Positions 34,893 to 45,078 of a stretch of DNA of 64,000 nucleotides are shown piece after piece. How positions within the stretch are numbered: position 1 is the stretch's first letter; each line of letters starts with the position of its first letter. Position numbers and translations under genes: made by a program. The notes beneath the pieces are model-generated. The model made no database searches. It had not been told where the DNA came from and was given only the letters and a program-made list of their open reading frames with translations. Source of the stretch: Kalaharituber pfeilii (lineage: Eukaryota > Ascomycota > Pezizomycetes > Pezizales > Pezizaceae); the NCBI GenBank assembly GCA_015179045.1, contig WHUZ01000007.1:1848501-1912500 (forward strand), written 5' to 3'.

Positions 34893-36566
34893 TTTGACTG
34901 AAGGATGTGACCTATGTCGGGATGCCAACTGCCGCCGGCAAACACCGCAGTAGGTAGTCTGGCGGATGTCGTAGGAGAAGCTGCGAGCAAACGAAAGTGC
35001 ACTTCCGACAGTGTAGAGGACGAAGAGAGCGAAGAGGAGGGTGGATGCAGCTGGGGAAGCAGGTGGGAAGCAGGTGCTGGCGGCGCTGGCGGCGATGCGC
35101 GCACAAGCAGATGTGTCCTGTCCGGGAAGGCGCCAGTTTGGCCGCTTCAGGCAGTCCCTTGTGCCCCCGCGCCCCCAGGCACGATGCCGCCGGCAAACGC
35201 ATGCGGCGGAGCGTGTGCGCCGTTCCTGAGAAAGTTGGCATGTCCTTTGCGTTCTGCAGCAAATCGCAAGCGGCCGAACGCATATCTCGGAGTAGAACTC
35301 ATGCGTACGTAGCCAGGGAAACGTGTCACAGATCTTGCACAGGTAACGGATCGCAGCTTAGTACTTATAGCTGCCATTTGGAAATTGACCACAGCTTTAC
35401 TCCTAGACTCCTGTCCTCGGTATGGTTGCTTTACTTGCTAAAGCCGGACAAATATCCCCAGAGTCACTAATCCAATTCCGGGATGGAAAACGCCACATTC
35501 TTGTTGAATGCCCCCACCGTTCATTGGTCAATGGCAACAACCGTACATCTAGCTCCTGTCACGTGATCTCAGAGACTCTACGACAGACGACACAGCGCTC
35601 GCCTTACGTTTTCAGACTCCAACTTCAATGCGATGCTGCACTAATGCGTGGTTGTAAATCTTCTTGTAAGCACCAACGACTGCAGAAGAAAAGGGAGGGG
35701 ATCATACATGCATTGTTAAGTCTTTAGTAATCTCATCCACTTCACACCACACATCGGGAACTGGCTCCATTTTACCCGTGTACCCCATTGTTTTTTTTTT
35801 TTTCTTCCTAACATTGCTTCCCTTGGAAAATTATGCAGAGAACTTTTTAAGCGATTCAATGTGTATGCCATAGGAACGATTTCAATAACCCCCCCACCCC
35901 CTCCCTCCCTCCCGGCCCAGCAAATTCCTTTTTTTTTTTGCAAACGAAACTTTCCAACAAGCTAAGTTGTACCGTACCATATCTCCAAAGAAAGTTTTTT
36001 GCAAAGTTTTGACAAAAATGCAATGTTAACATATTTTCTATAGGCATGCAATTGCTGATACTTGCAAGAACTGAAATTTTTTTTTTCTAAAACCTTGATC
36101 TTTGGGGGGAAATAAATAAATAAATAGATAAATAAAAAAAAAATTGTAGGAAGTGGTAGGTACGTATTATTATTATTATTATTTTGTTGTTTGTATGCCA
36201 TGTCAGTGTTTCAAAAGCAAATGTGCCCTGACCTTCGAAAATAGCTTCCTTTTGGTTGTATGACCCCGTGGGATGTAAGTATTGTGAGTGTGTGTGGGGG
36301 GGGTAGGGGGGGAGCGCAGCTTTCCTGTAAACAAATCGCTGAAGGCTTTTTGGATATGGGAGAGGGGAATTTTTTTTGAGCTCAACTGTTTTTTTACCGA
36401 GTTAGATGAGCATGGACAATGACGTTCAAACGTAGATCCCTTTGAATATGAAACCTCTTCCTCTTTCCTCCATTTACAAAAAAAATATCACAGTTGTTTC
36501 CAAGAGCTTATATATATCCAAGCTGTGAATAGTATTTACCTAGCGTATTTAGTAGGTTCCCAACTC

Positions 36567-36608
<42 letters not shown>

Positions 36609-37559
36609 AGCAATTTAGGGATTATGAAGGAGTCTAGTGCAGAGAAGGGGGGAGTGTAAATTAGAATACTAGGGTGATTGAGAGGTAAGATATGATAATG
36701 CATGATATACTTAGTTCCATCGATAAAGTAAATGTTATGATAGTAAAACTTGTAGATATTTGTAGGCCGGAAAAAGCATGTGTATATTGACGAGTCTGGT
36801 TTGTTGGTGCTGTTAACGTTCGTTGATTCCCAAGTGTGGAGTATCCTCTAGGTGAGAGAAAGGCCTGGGAAATTGAAGGTGGTCTGGAATATTGGAGGTT
36901 GGGGGGGTAATATCTGCATTGGATGTAATGGGAATAGGGAGAAAAAGAGAGTTCTATTTTTCTCGCTAGATGGTCTTTGGAGCTCTTTCTGTCGTATCTA
37001 TTTTATCTACATCTTTTACTGCCTAGTTTATCCTTCGCTGTTTCATTCCTAAGCTGGTCACAGCTTTACTGTTTTCGCAGCTGTTGGTTCCATTAGGCTT
37101 CCCTACCGGCTGTGGTTCCATTAGGCCTAGTTGTTCTTCGGCGAACTACCGAGTTTCTTGGCTTCCAACTGGATGGTTCAGTTTACGCCTGACTTTAAGG
37201 ATATATTCCTTTATTAGAGCTCAAAGTATCATAAAGGGCAAAGGATACCAAAGTGGAGAAGAAAACAAGGAGGCCTTAAGCTAGCCATAATGAAGAGGTG
37301 GTGAGGATAAGGTTGTGCATACTAGGAGTCGGGGGTGGGGGGTGTATAAGGGCCAGAAATAAAGCGGAAACGAATGGAGCAGAGGAACGTGCTAAGAAGA
37401 CTGATGTACAGATGAATATGGAACCTGAGTGCATTTATACAAGCGCTGGCTGGGTATTCTAGGAGGGTGAAGGGTCATGGCGCACAAATTTGGCGGAGCG
37501 GAGAGATCGGAATGCAGAAAAGGAAGACCAGGGTGGTGGGAAGCTGTGAAGCAAGTTTT
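34893..37559. other. Non-coding interval with A/T tracts
   Basis: 34,914-35,312 is GC-rich and open in several frames but shows no recognisable protein; it also holds the HEM15 promoter. 35,800-36,620 is AT-rich with T-tracts (a long one at about 36,571-36,604), (TTA)n near 36,170 and a G-run near 36,296. No gene is supported. Confidence 0.5.
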
Positions 37560-39590
37560 ACCCTCGTGGTCAGCCACAACTATTACAAGAATACTACCTT
37601 GCACCATTTTCGAAGTCCAATATATTTCGCACTACGTAAAGACTCGGCCTGGTCATTCAATTGAGGAGTATGAATGCTTGAATCCCGATGTGTCTGGCTT
37701 AATCAGCAACCCTTTACTCCTCCGAATGGCTGTTACTCTGAGGCCGCAAAGTCAAGCTCAAGCGTGGGGATTTATACAAACAATTCATCGATCATTGGCT
37801 TGACCAGGCACATGAACGATTGAATAATATTCAACTAGCAAAAGCTGAGCATGATGCATATATCCAGTTAGAAAAGAATAACTTCAGTTTCCAAGTACGA
37901 TGCTTCTGTCAACAGTTTGCACTAGCCCTCTATCATCATCAGATGCTAGAAGCAAACTATACCCCTGTTGATATTTTTTCCAATTCTGTGCCACAGGACC
38001 CGTTAGTCTGGAAGATGTATTTAGCAGATAATGACCGAACACGGATTTTGCGCTTTAGTTCACCACTTCTTCGATCCTACCGCTTTCTACACAAGTCACT
38101 ACGGGACTATTTGGTAGCTGAAATACTTTGGCAAGATAAATCACTCAAAGAATGAGAGGCCAATGCACTAATCAATGAGTTTCATCTTGTCGATGATCCT
38201 GGTGTTCTTGATTTCCTCATTGAGAAAGCATGGTTATTGCAAGACTATTTTTTGGCCTTGATTGAGCGATCTACTGTAGAACTGATGCAAATTTTTCCAC
38301 TGCAGCAGCAAATGCAATTACGATTCTGGTTCGAGGAGGAAAGAGCTTTAGTGGTCGTAATTTGGGTGGCATACGGATTCCCAAAGCTAATTTAAGTGGT
38401 GGCTTCTTTGACCGAGCTCAGCTGCAAAAGGCAGACCTATGTCAGGTTCGTATATTGAATTAGAACTTAATACTCCTCTTGAACTTACTTAGCTAATGCC
38501 ATACGGTGAGAAGGTTCGTATGCATCAGACTTGGCTTAGAAAAGCAGACTTAAGTAAAGCTAGTATGAGCTTTGTATCGTTTGGGGAAATGCCTTTTATC
38601 CAGCTGAGGAGCGCCGTATATGGCTGCTGCTTCTCTCCTGATGGCCAGCTGCTTGCCTCTGGCAGTTTTGATAGGACTATACAGCTATGGTCAGTGCAGC
38701 ATCAAGAAGTTATCCATACCTTCCAGGGCCATAGCAGCATGGTATTGAGTGTCGCCTTCTCTCCTGACGGCCAGCTGGTTGCCTCTGGTAGTGAGGATAA
38801 GACTATACTGCTATGGTCAGTGCAGCGTCAACAAGCTATCCATACCTTCCAGGGCCATAGCGGCTGGGTAAATAGTGTCGCCTTCTCTCCTGATGGCCAG
38901 CTGCTTGCCTCTGGCAGTGTTGATAATACTATATGGCTATGGTCAGTGCAGCATCAACAAGCTATCCATACCTTCCAGGGCTATAGCATCTCAGTACACA
39001 GTGCCATCTTCTCCCCTGATGGCCAGCTGCTTGCCTCTGGCAGTTTTGATATGACTATACAGCTATGGTCAGTGCAGCATTAAGAAGCCATCAATACCTT
39101 GCAAGGCTATAGCAACGCAGTATGGAGTGTCGCTTTCTCCCCTGACGGCCAGCTGCTTGCCTGTGGTAGTGAAGATAACCTCGCGATAGCCCATAGGGCG
39201 GCACGCGAGTAATGATATAAAAAAAAAAAAAAAAAAAAAAAAAATAGTGAGGATAAGGCTATACAGCTATGGTCAATGCAGGGTCAAGAAGCTATCCATA
39301 CCTTCCAGGGCCATAGCGACTGGGTACGTAGTGTCGCTTTCTCTCCTGACGGCCAGCTGCTTGCCTCTGGCAGTGCCCACAGTGTGTATATAGGGCAGGT
39401 GCAACGTAAGGCAAGTGCCACACTAGACGATCATGCCTTGGATATCACTTGTCTATGGGCAGTACCCCGACACAGACTTGCCCTCTCGAATATAAACATC
39501 CAGGGTGTGACCGGGCTCGATCCACTCAATGTTCGCCTGCTTAGACAACACGAAGCAGTTGGGCAGCCTGTACTTATTGAGAATACATGA
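37560..39590 (+). pseudogene. Broken NACHT / pentapeptide / WD40 (NLR-like) gene
   Basis: Readable parts in order: the end of a NACHT ATPase region (EYECLNPDVSGLISNPLLLR; after a frameshift near 37,745, RGDLYKQFIDHWLDQAHERL), a helical region (RFSSPLLRSYRFLHKSLRDY), a pentapeptide-repeat stub (KANLSGGFFDRAQLQKADL, about 38,376-38,445) and at least six WD40 repeats from about 38,600 to 39,400 (TFQGHSGWVNSVAFSPDGQL and near copies). Stops lie at about 38,155 and 38,460, and a CAA/CAG-to-TAA-type stop at 39,081. A poly(A) retroposon tail sits within the WD40 array. Fungal genes of this architecture are STAND-type recognition or incompatibility proteins. The P-loop and N-terminal effector are missing. 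The WD repeats are near identical, as in families evolving by repeat exchange. Confidence 0.82.
39179..39244 (+). mobile_element. Short retroposon 3' tail inserted in the WD40 array
   Basis: About 40 bp (CCTCGCGATAGCCCATAGGG ... GCGAGTAATGATATA) plus about 25 A's, flanked by 12-bp direct repeats TAGTGAAGATAA (39,167-39,178) and TAGTGAGGATAA (39,245-39,256; one mismatch). The same tail occurs at 56,463-56,520. It looks like a 5'-truncated LINE or SINE copy made by target-primed reverse transcription. Confidence 0.8.
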
Positions 39591-40480
39591 TAGCTGATGT
39601 GGATACTATGTGTAGTTTTGGTGCCTTGAGACACCACCTTTCTGATGTCTTATTAGCCTTTATATCGCGTACTCAAGGGTGGCATTTTTCTTCCTTCGTC
39701 TTGCTTATGTGCTTCACAATCGATGATTATAATTATTGTTGAACGTGGCATAGTATACGTGCAGTCCTTCATTGCCCTTCTATTTCTCTCTATGTTCTTT
39801 CCGTCTCCTTCCAGCATGTCCTGTCTCTACGCTCTGTCTCTACGCTCTGTCTCTACGTCCTACATTCCAGAGGTTTTTGTTTGTTACAGATATTTCCAGT
39901 TACCTCTGCAATTGTCTAAGTAGTCATATCACAACTACATGGCTTACATTTCTATTCCTTATTTGGCAATATCTACCTTCACTTTGTACCTTAGATTTCA
40001 ATTATAAGTACTTAGTACTGTACCAAAAAATGCGATGTTATTGCTATAGTTTGTCGAAACATGACATCCGCCGCCCGTGTTCGAGCTATCACCGTACATC
40101 CGCTACCCGTATGTTGCTTTTACTAATAGATATGTTCTTTCTGTTACTGTTACTAATAGATAGTTCTTTCTGACTGCTGTTTCGTCTGTTTATTGGTTGC
40201 TGTTCTGTTCTTTCATTTAACTCATATCCATGATATACATTTCGTTGCCATTATGTTTATGAATCATGCAATAACGCTACAGCACCAACTTCACGCCACA
40301 GCGCTTAATTGCAAGCCATGCATTCCGTGACTTCCGCACCTGCCTGATACTGTATGTTACACCTGCTTGTCTAGTCATGGTTCTGCAGTCACGTCATGCA
40401 ATGCTCATCATGTATATAATCCTGTTTGTTCTGCATCTCTTTAATCAATCAGACTTATTGGACCCAACGGTACAGATCTT
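39591..40480. other. Intergenic DNA after the NLR relic
   Basis: T-rich sequence with small direct repeats such as 'tctctacgctctg' near 39,830. No coding gene recognised. Confidence 0.45.
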
Positions 40481-40679
40481 CTTTATTCCTTCAGAGAAGC
40501 TCTCCCACGTGACGAAGCCCTCCTCATTCTACGTGCGAAGCCGGAATTCCAGGGTCGACGTTAAAACAGGTTATGAGCCCGGTTGCGACTTCGGAGACTT
40601 CGACGGCGAGGTTCGCGCTTCCAGAGGACGAGGAGACGGTATTCTTCTTTTCTTTCGCTTCCTTAAGGACCGTACAGGA

Positions 40680-41888
40680 GGTATGTGTATGCCCTTTTGA
40701 TGAGAGGCTGCGCTTCCAACAGTAAGAGCACTCGTCGGAGGGACATTGGCCCTTGCGTGGGGAGGAGGAGGCGGAGCTGGTTGAAGGAGATTGTTGATTC
40801 TCTTTCCTAGGCTTCTTCTTCTTGTTGTCCTTTTTCTTGGTGGCAACGAGGGCGTCGCCAGAGGAGGAAGAAGAGTTTGGAAGGTCAAGGAGCCGAGTAC
40901 GGACATCAGCGTTGACGTACAGCTTTCTACTCGCCTTTCCTGCCCTCTGCCTTCCGGTCCATCATCCACAACTAGGTGAGGCCATCTTTGCTTTGGAGAT
41001 TGTCAACAATGTTCTCCATTGAGGAGGGAAGCGTACGAAGAAGCTGTGCTTTTAGCTCAATATTAGCAAGAACCAGCTGTAGTGCCTTTATCAAAATAAG
41101 CGGTGGTGGTAGTTGCAGGCTTGGAGGAAGTCGTAGCCGCAGGAAACGCAGCACCAATTGTAGAAGTAGAGGAGACGGCATCTAGCAAGCGTTGTCGAAT
41201 ATCCGCGTATTCTGAGGATTCGGCGACCGCGAGTAGTGTTTCTTTTAGTTGCTGTTGTGACGGAGGAAGAGAGTTGATGAGCAAGACACTCTTGAAGACG
41301 GAGTCTTCCCATGCAGTTTTGAGACCTTGAAGATACTTCCTTGATGAAGCGTCCGCTGAAATGACCCGAGCATTGAATCTTTGCTAGAGCGATTCGTAAT
41401 GCTGTATATGGTCGATCATGGTCGTGGATTCTTCTTTGTGGGCATTAAGGACTGCTAGGAGGAAGGAGAGGTTAGATGTGACATTTTTTCGGTCGAATCG
41501 TTCTTCTATGGCTTTCCAGGCTTTATGAGCGTCATCTGTTTCAGATACCAAGTAGACGAGATCATCATCGATCATCTGCGAGAGTAATGAGTTCGCGAAG
41601 GCCAATTTTTTTATTCCATATTTTGGCTTCGTCCGCAGCGCTCGGTTTCTTTTCACCACCAGATACTATCTCCCATACCTGAGCACCTTTGAGGTGCACT
41701 TTCGCACGTGAGGTCCACGATTGATAGTTTGGGTTGGAGGGATCTAACTTAGTGAAGGAAAAGATGCGATATGAGTAATTGCAGTCGTCACTCATGTTGG
41801 AAGATGATGTTTTCGAATCTTTCGGTGGAGAGGGAGAGGAGCCAGAGCCTGTGGCGGAGGAAGAAGGTGGAGCTGTTGATTCTGCCAC
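40680..41888 (-). pseudogene. Copia Gag, copy B, frameshifted
   Basis: A different Gag family member starting near 41,888 (or ATG 41,795): 'FTKLDPSNPNYQSWTSRAKV', 'KAWKAIEERFDRKNVTSNLS', and further on 'LINSLPPSQQQLKETLLAVA' in another frame. It ends in a C-x2-C-x9-H-x4-C zinc knuckle near 40,680-40,735 (CSYCWKRSLSSKGHTHTSC). It carries frameshifts and stops and has no protease, integrase or reverse transcriptase after it. Confidence 0.75.
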
Positions 41889-41982
41889 TTTTGAGGTAAG
41901 TGGAGGAGACTATGAGAAGGACCGAAAAGGTTGCTTTTGAAGGGTATAGGAACAGTAATTCAAATGCGGCGTCAAGCCGGGC

Positions 41983-42561
41983 TCATAACCTATCAAAATA
42001 AGCGAAGTCTTTTTGGTGAGAGCTTGTATTCACGAAGGGAATGAAAGTGAAGCTCGTTGAGTCTGATAGCCTTGACATAGGACCTTGAGTTATCTGCCAA
42101 GTAAGACGAGTCCATTGTGCTTCGAAGGCTTGGATGTGCGTTGCGATGGTTGTGGAATCGTCCTTGAGATCCAGCAAGGTATTGAGTGTATGAAAGGTGG
42201 AGGTTACATTCTTGCGGTCAAGTGTATCCTCCAGCTCCCTCCAAGCTTCTGCTGCGGTCTTCTTCTGGGATATGACGTGCTTGTATTTGGGGAAGACTAC
42301 TTGAATGAGATGGAATTTGGCCATTTTATTCTTTCGATCCCAGTTGCGATGGCGGTCCTGTTCAGGTTTGACTTCCGTGCCAAGTACTACGTCAAGTACA
42401 TCAGCTGCGTCGAGAATGGTCCGCGTTTCGCTTTGCCATACATTATAGTTGGTTCCGTCAAGAATTGTAGGTGTCGTAATCTTGATGGTAACGGCTTCCC
42501 ATTTTTCGTCAGTTGGTGTAGGAGTAGTAGTGAAGGAGGAGGAAGAACTGCGATCGGCCAT
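41983..42561 (-). pseudogene. Copia Gag, copy A
   Basis: Starts at ATG 42,561 (MADRSSSSSFTTTPTPTDEK). A UBN2-type Gag pattern follows: 'ILDGTNYNVWQSETRTILDA', 'AWRELEDTLDRKNVTSTFHT', 'LKDDSTTIATHIQAFEAQW'. The frame ends as it enters a second primer-binding-site copy (41,977-41,990), so the C-terminal zinc-knuckle part is missing and the protein is truncated. Confidence 0.75.
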
Positions 42562-42830
42562 CGTTGTAGAGGTGGATACAAGCGCAAATGACAGAAGAGG
42601 GAAAACCAAGAGAATGTGAGACTTAAGGAATGAGTGGTAACGAACAGCGACGAGGAATGAGAGGTGCGAAGAGGTGGAAGGAATGAGGAGTGCGACTTGA
42701 TGCCTTTTTACAGCGTCAAGCCGGGCTCATAACCTGTTTTAACGTCGACCCTGGAATTCCGGCTTCGCACGTAGAATGAGGAGGGCTTCGTCACGTAGGA
42801 GAGCTTCTCCGAAGGAATAAAGACTTATTG

Positions 42831-42866
42831 CAGAGAAGCTGACCCAATGATAGGTCAGCTTCTCTG
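42831..42866. repeat. Perfect 14-bp hairpin
   Basis: CAGAGAAGCTGACC, an 8-nt loop, then GGTCAGCTTCTCTG. It lies just outside the inverted LTR end, probably within the remaining LTR. Its role is unknown. Confidence 0.9.
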
Positions 42867-43368
42867 ATCTGGTTGTGATAAGGTTATCACGCTAACCCGG
42901 TATTAATTGGCTTTCACGATTTAATCCCCGTATTGGTACAATACTTTCTTGGCAAGCATGATGCATCTTGTGAGTACGTATTTCATGAATTAGTATAGGC
43001 TGATTCTATAATCCCAACAATTCCATTTGAATCCTGTAATGGTTGGAATATGTACATGCGTAACTTTGGTATCTATCCTGGATGTACCTTAGGTTGTATC
43101 GTTTATTTTACATTCTCCACTTCTAGTCTCGTAACCAGACGCTGACTAAGCGGAGTTTCATGCATGGGTGTTGCTCCAGCTTGTTATTATTTAATGTCCC
43201 CGACGGTGCCTGGCTATCGCACATTTTCCGGGACTATACGCAGTACAAGACTTTACATAGGAAACGGGGTTGCCCCCTCTAGGAAAGAAAAACAAAAAAC
43301 CAAAAGCAAAGAAAGAAAGAAGAAAATGAGTTCCACCAGCAATCCTCCCATCGCCTCCTTCCACCCTC
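42867..43368. other. Spacer between copia block and LINE
   Basis: No gene recognised. It probably includes the rest of an LTR and the LINE 3' untranslated region, whose end would lie near 43,180. Confidence 0.4.
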
Positions 43369-43970
43369 CTACCCTTGGCCCCGCTTCCCAAAGTTAGCAG
43401 GCCGAATCCGCTCTGCTACCCTCATGCAGAAATTCTGCGTCCTAGACCACTCCTCCTTCCCGAACCAGACATCAAAACCTGTGGGTACCACCCGCCCATT
43501 CCTGCGCGTCCCATAGAGGCCCTCCTCTAGCCTCTCCCTCTTGAGCTTCCGGCATTTCCGCATGATATGGTCTCTCATTGCCGGCTTGTCTTTCCCACAG
43601 AGAGGGCACGCTACCCTCTTGCGAGATATCTCCATGAACGCTCTCACTCCCTTGTTGGTCCAGTGCCGCAGCCCTAGACCCCACGCCTTTGCCCCCAAGT
43701 CCTTCGCAGACTCCGCTCCATCTCGTGCCCTAACTTCTGCGACCGTAAGTTGGCCGGGGACCCCCTGCATCCTCCACCCCGGTTCTACTACTGCCCTCTT
43801 AGCCTCTTTGTCTGCTCTCTCGTTCCCAGCAATCCCCAGATGTGCCGGAACCCAGATTATATATCCTTCTATGCCTTTATCCGCCAGCTTGCTGCTCATC
43901 CTGAGGAGTTCGTGCTCTAATCTTGAGCGTGCTTTGCACTGTCCGTCCAACGCTGTCCGTATCACATACT

Positions 43971-45078
43971 AGGGGTATTCAGACTAGAAATATCCGATCG
44001 GATATGGTAGATATGAAAATCCCAAAAATCCGGATAGGAAAATCGTGTTCGGTGCCCTACGATGAATTTTCATATCCGGTCCGGAGACTACTTGAAGCGT
44101 ACTTATACGGTCGGATACGGGCAGATATGGGGTCCTCATGTCCGGATATTGGACCGTCATATCCGATTGAATATGGGAAATCATATCTGGTAGATATGCT
44201 CATGAAGTCACATGTAGGCGCCACGTGCAGATGAAGGGAGTGGTCTTGGCTTGCAGTAGGCTGGTTGCATGACCCTTTAGTCTACCTCCGTCTGAACTTA
44301 GAAATTCCTAAGTCCACAAGTGCGTGAGCCAGTTTCCACATAACATCAGCCACGAAGTTCCACGAGCCTAAGTCCCACGCAGAAAGCCACGCAACATCCC
44401 ACGGGTGAGCGACAAGCGCAAATTGATAAATGGTTATTGGAACGGTCAGCAAGCTAGGGATGAACAAGAGAAGCTAAATCACACTGCGGAGGTAATCAGG
44501 GATAGTGTTGAGAGTGTGGAACAGGGATGGGAAGAGGTGGTAGAGGAGTTAGAGGAGACGCTTGGGGAAGTATTGGCAGAAGAGGAGATGAACCCTGAAA
44601 GCGACTCTTCTGATTGGTCAAGCAACTCCAGTAGCGATGATTCGTCATCTTCAAGTTCTGAATCTGAGGATGATGGGTCTTCTGACGAATCAGAAGTGGA
44701 TGCGGCAGAAGAAGATAAATGGTTGGAGGAGGAATATGACGACGAGCTTGACAACGGCCATTTGGACTCTGAAATGACAGTTGAGGAGATGGAAGATGAG
44801 ATACTCAAGGGGCTTATTGCCCAGTGGTTAATGAGGCACCGCTACTTGAGACTGCGCAAAATCATAACTGTGACGTGTATGGCGCCAAGCACCAGATACG
44901 TCCCAAAAACTGTCGGATATGACGCCAAAATTTTGCGTGTAGAGAGGACCCCATATCCGGGGTAAAACTCCTGATTTCGCGTACGTTAATTTTTACCGGG
45001 CGTTCAGACTAGGGGAAAGTCATGTCCGCATATGGGTGAATACGTATCCGATCGGATATTTCTAGTCTGAATACCCCT
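43971..45078. mobile_element. 1108-bp TIR transposon inserted in the LINE RNase H
   Basis: Perfect 34-bp terminal inverted repeats start AGGGGTATTCAGACTAG. Their inner part contains the palindrome ATCCGATCGGAT. The trinucleotide ACT flanks both ends (43,968-43,970 and 45,079-45,081), and removing the element plus one ACT restores the LINE frame. Many CGGATAT/ATATCCG words lie near both ends, as expected for transposase-binding sites. A 3-bp duplication suggests a PIF/Harbinger- or CACTA-like class, but the termini do not settle it. No transposase is encoded. Confidence 0.88.
44405..44965 (+). other. Acidic ORF inside the TIR transposon
   Basis: About 186 codons are open; the reading begins at a GTG and has no early ATG. 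It encodes a strongly acidic, Ser/Asp/Glu-rich peptide (for example SDSSDWSSNSSSDDSSSSSS) with a hydrophobic-basic end. No transposase domain is visible. It may be the remainder of an exon of a lost transposon gene, or a chance frame in purine-rich DNA. Confidence 0.35.

Larger units (their letters stand above)
40481..42822 (-). mobile_element. Copia-derived block bounded by inverted LTR ends
   Basis: A roughly 105-bp repeat occurs inverted at 40,481-40,585 and 42,717-42,822 (about 95% identical by eye). Each copy is an LTR end (...TTAAAACA) followed by GGTTATGAGCCCGG, the presumed primer-binding site, pointing inward. Between them two different copia Gag sequences lie in tandem on the minus strand. 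This is not the structure of a normal LTR element. An autointegration or recombination product is the simplest reading. Confidence 0.7.

Noticed and set aside
34914..35312. 132-codon plus ORF (and overlapping minus ORFs) beside HEM15
   Set aside because: GC-rich DNA open in several frames at once; no conserved motif, and low-complexity composition.
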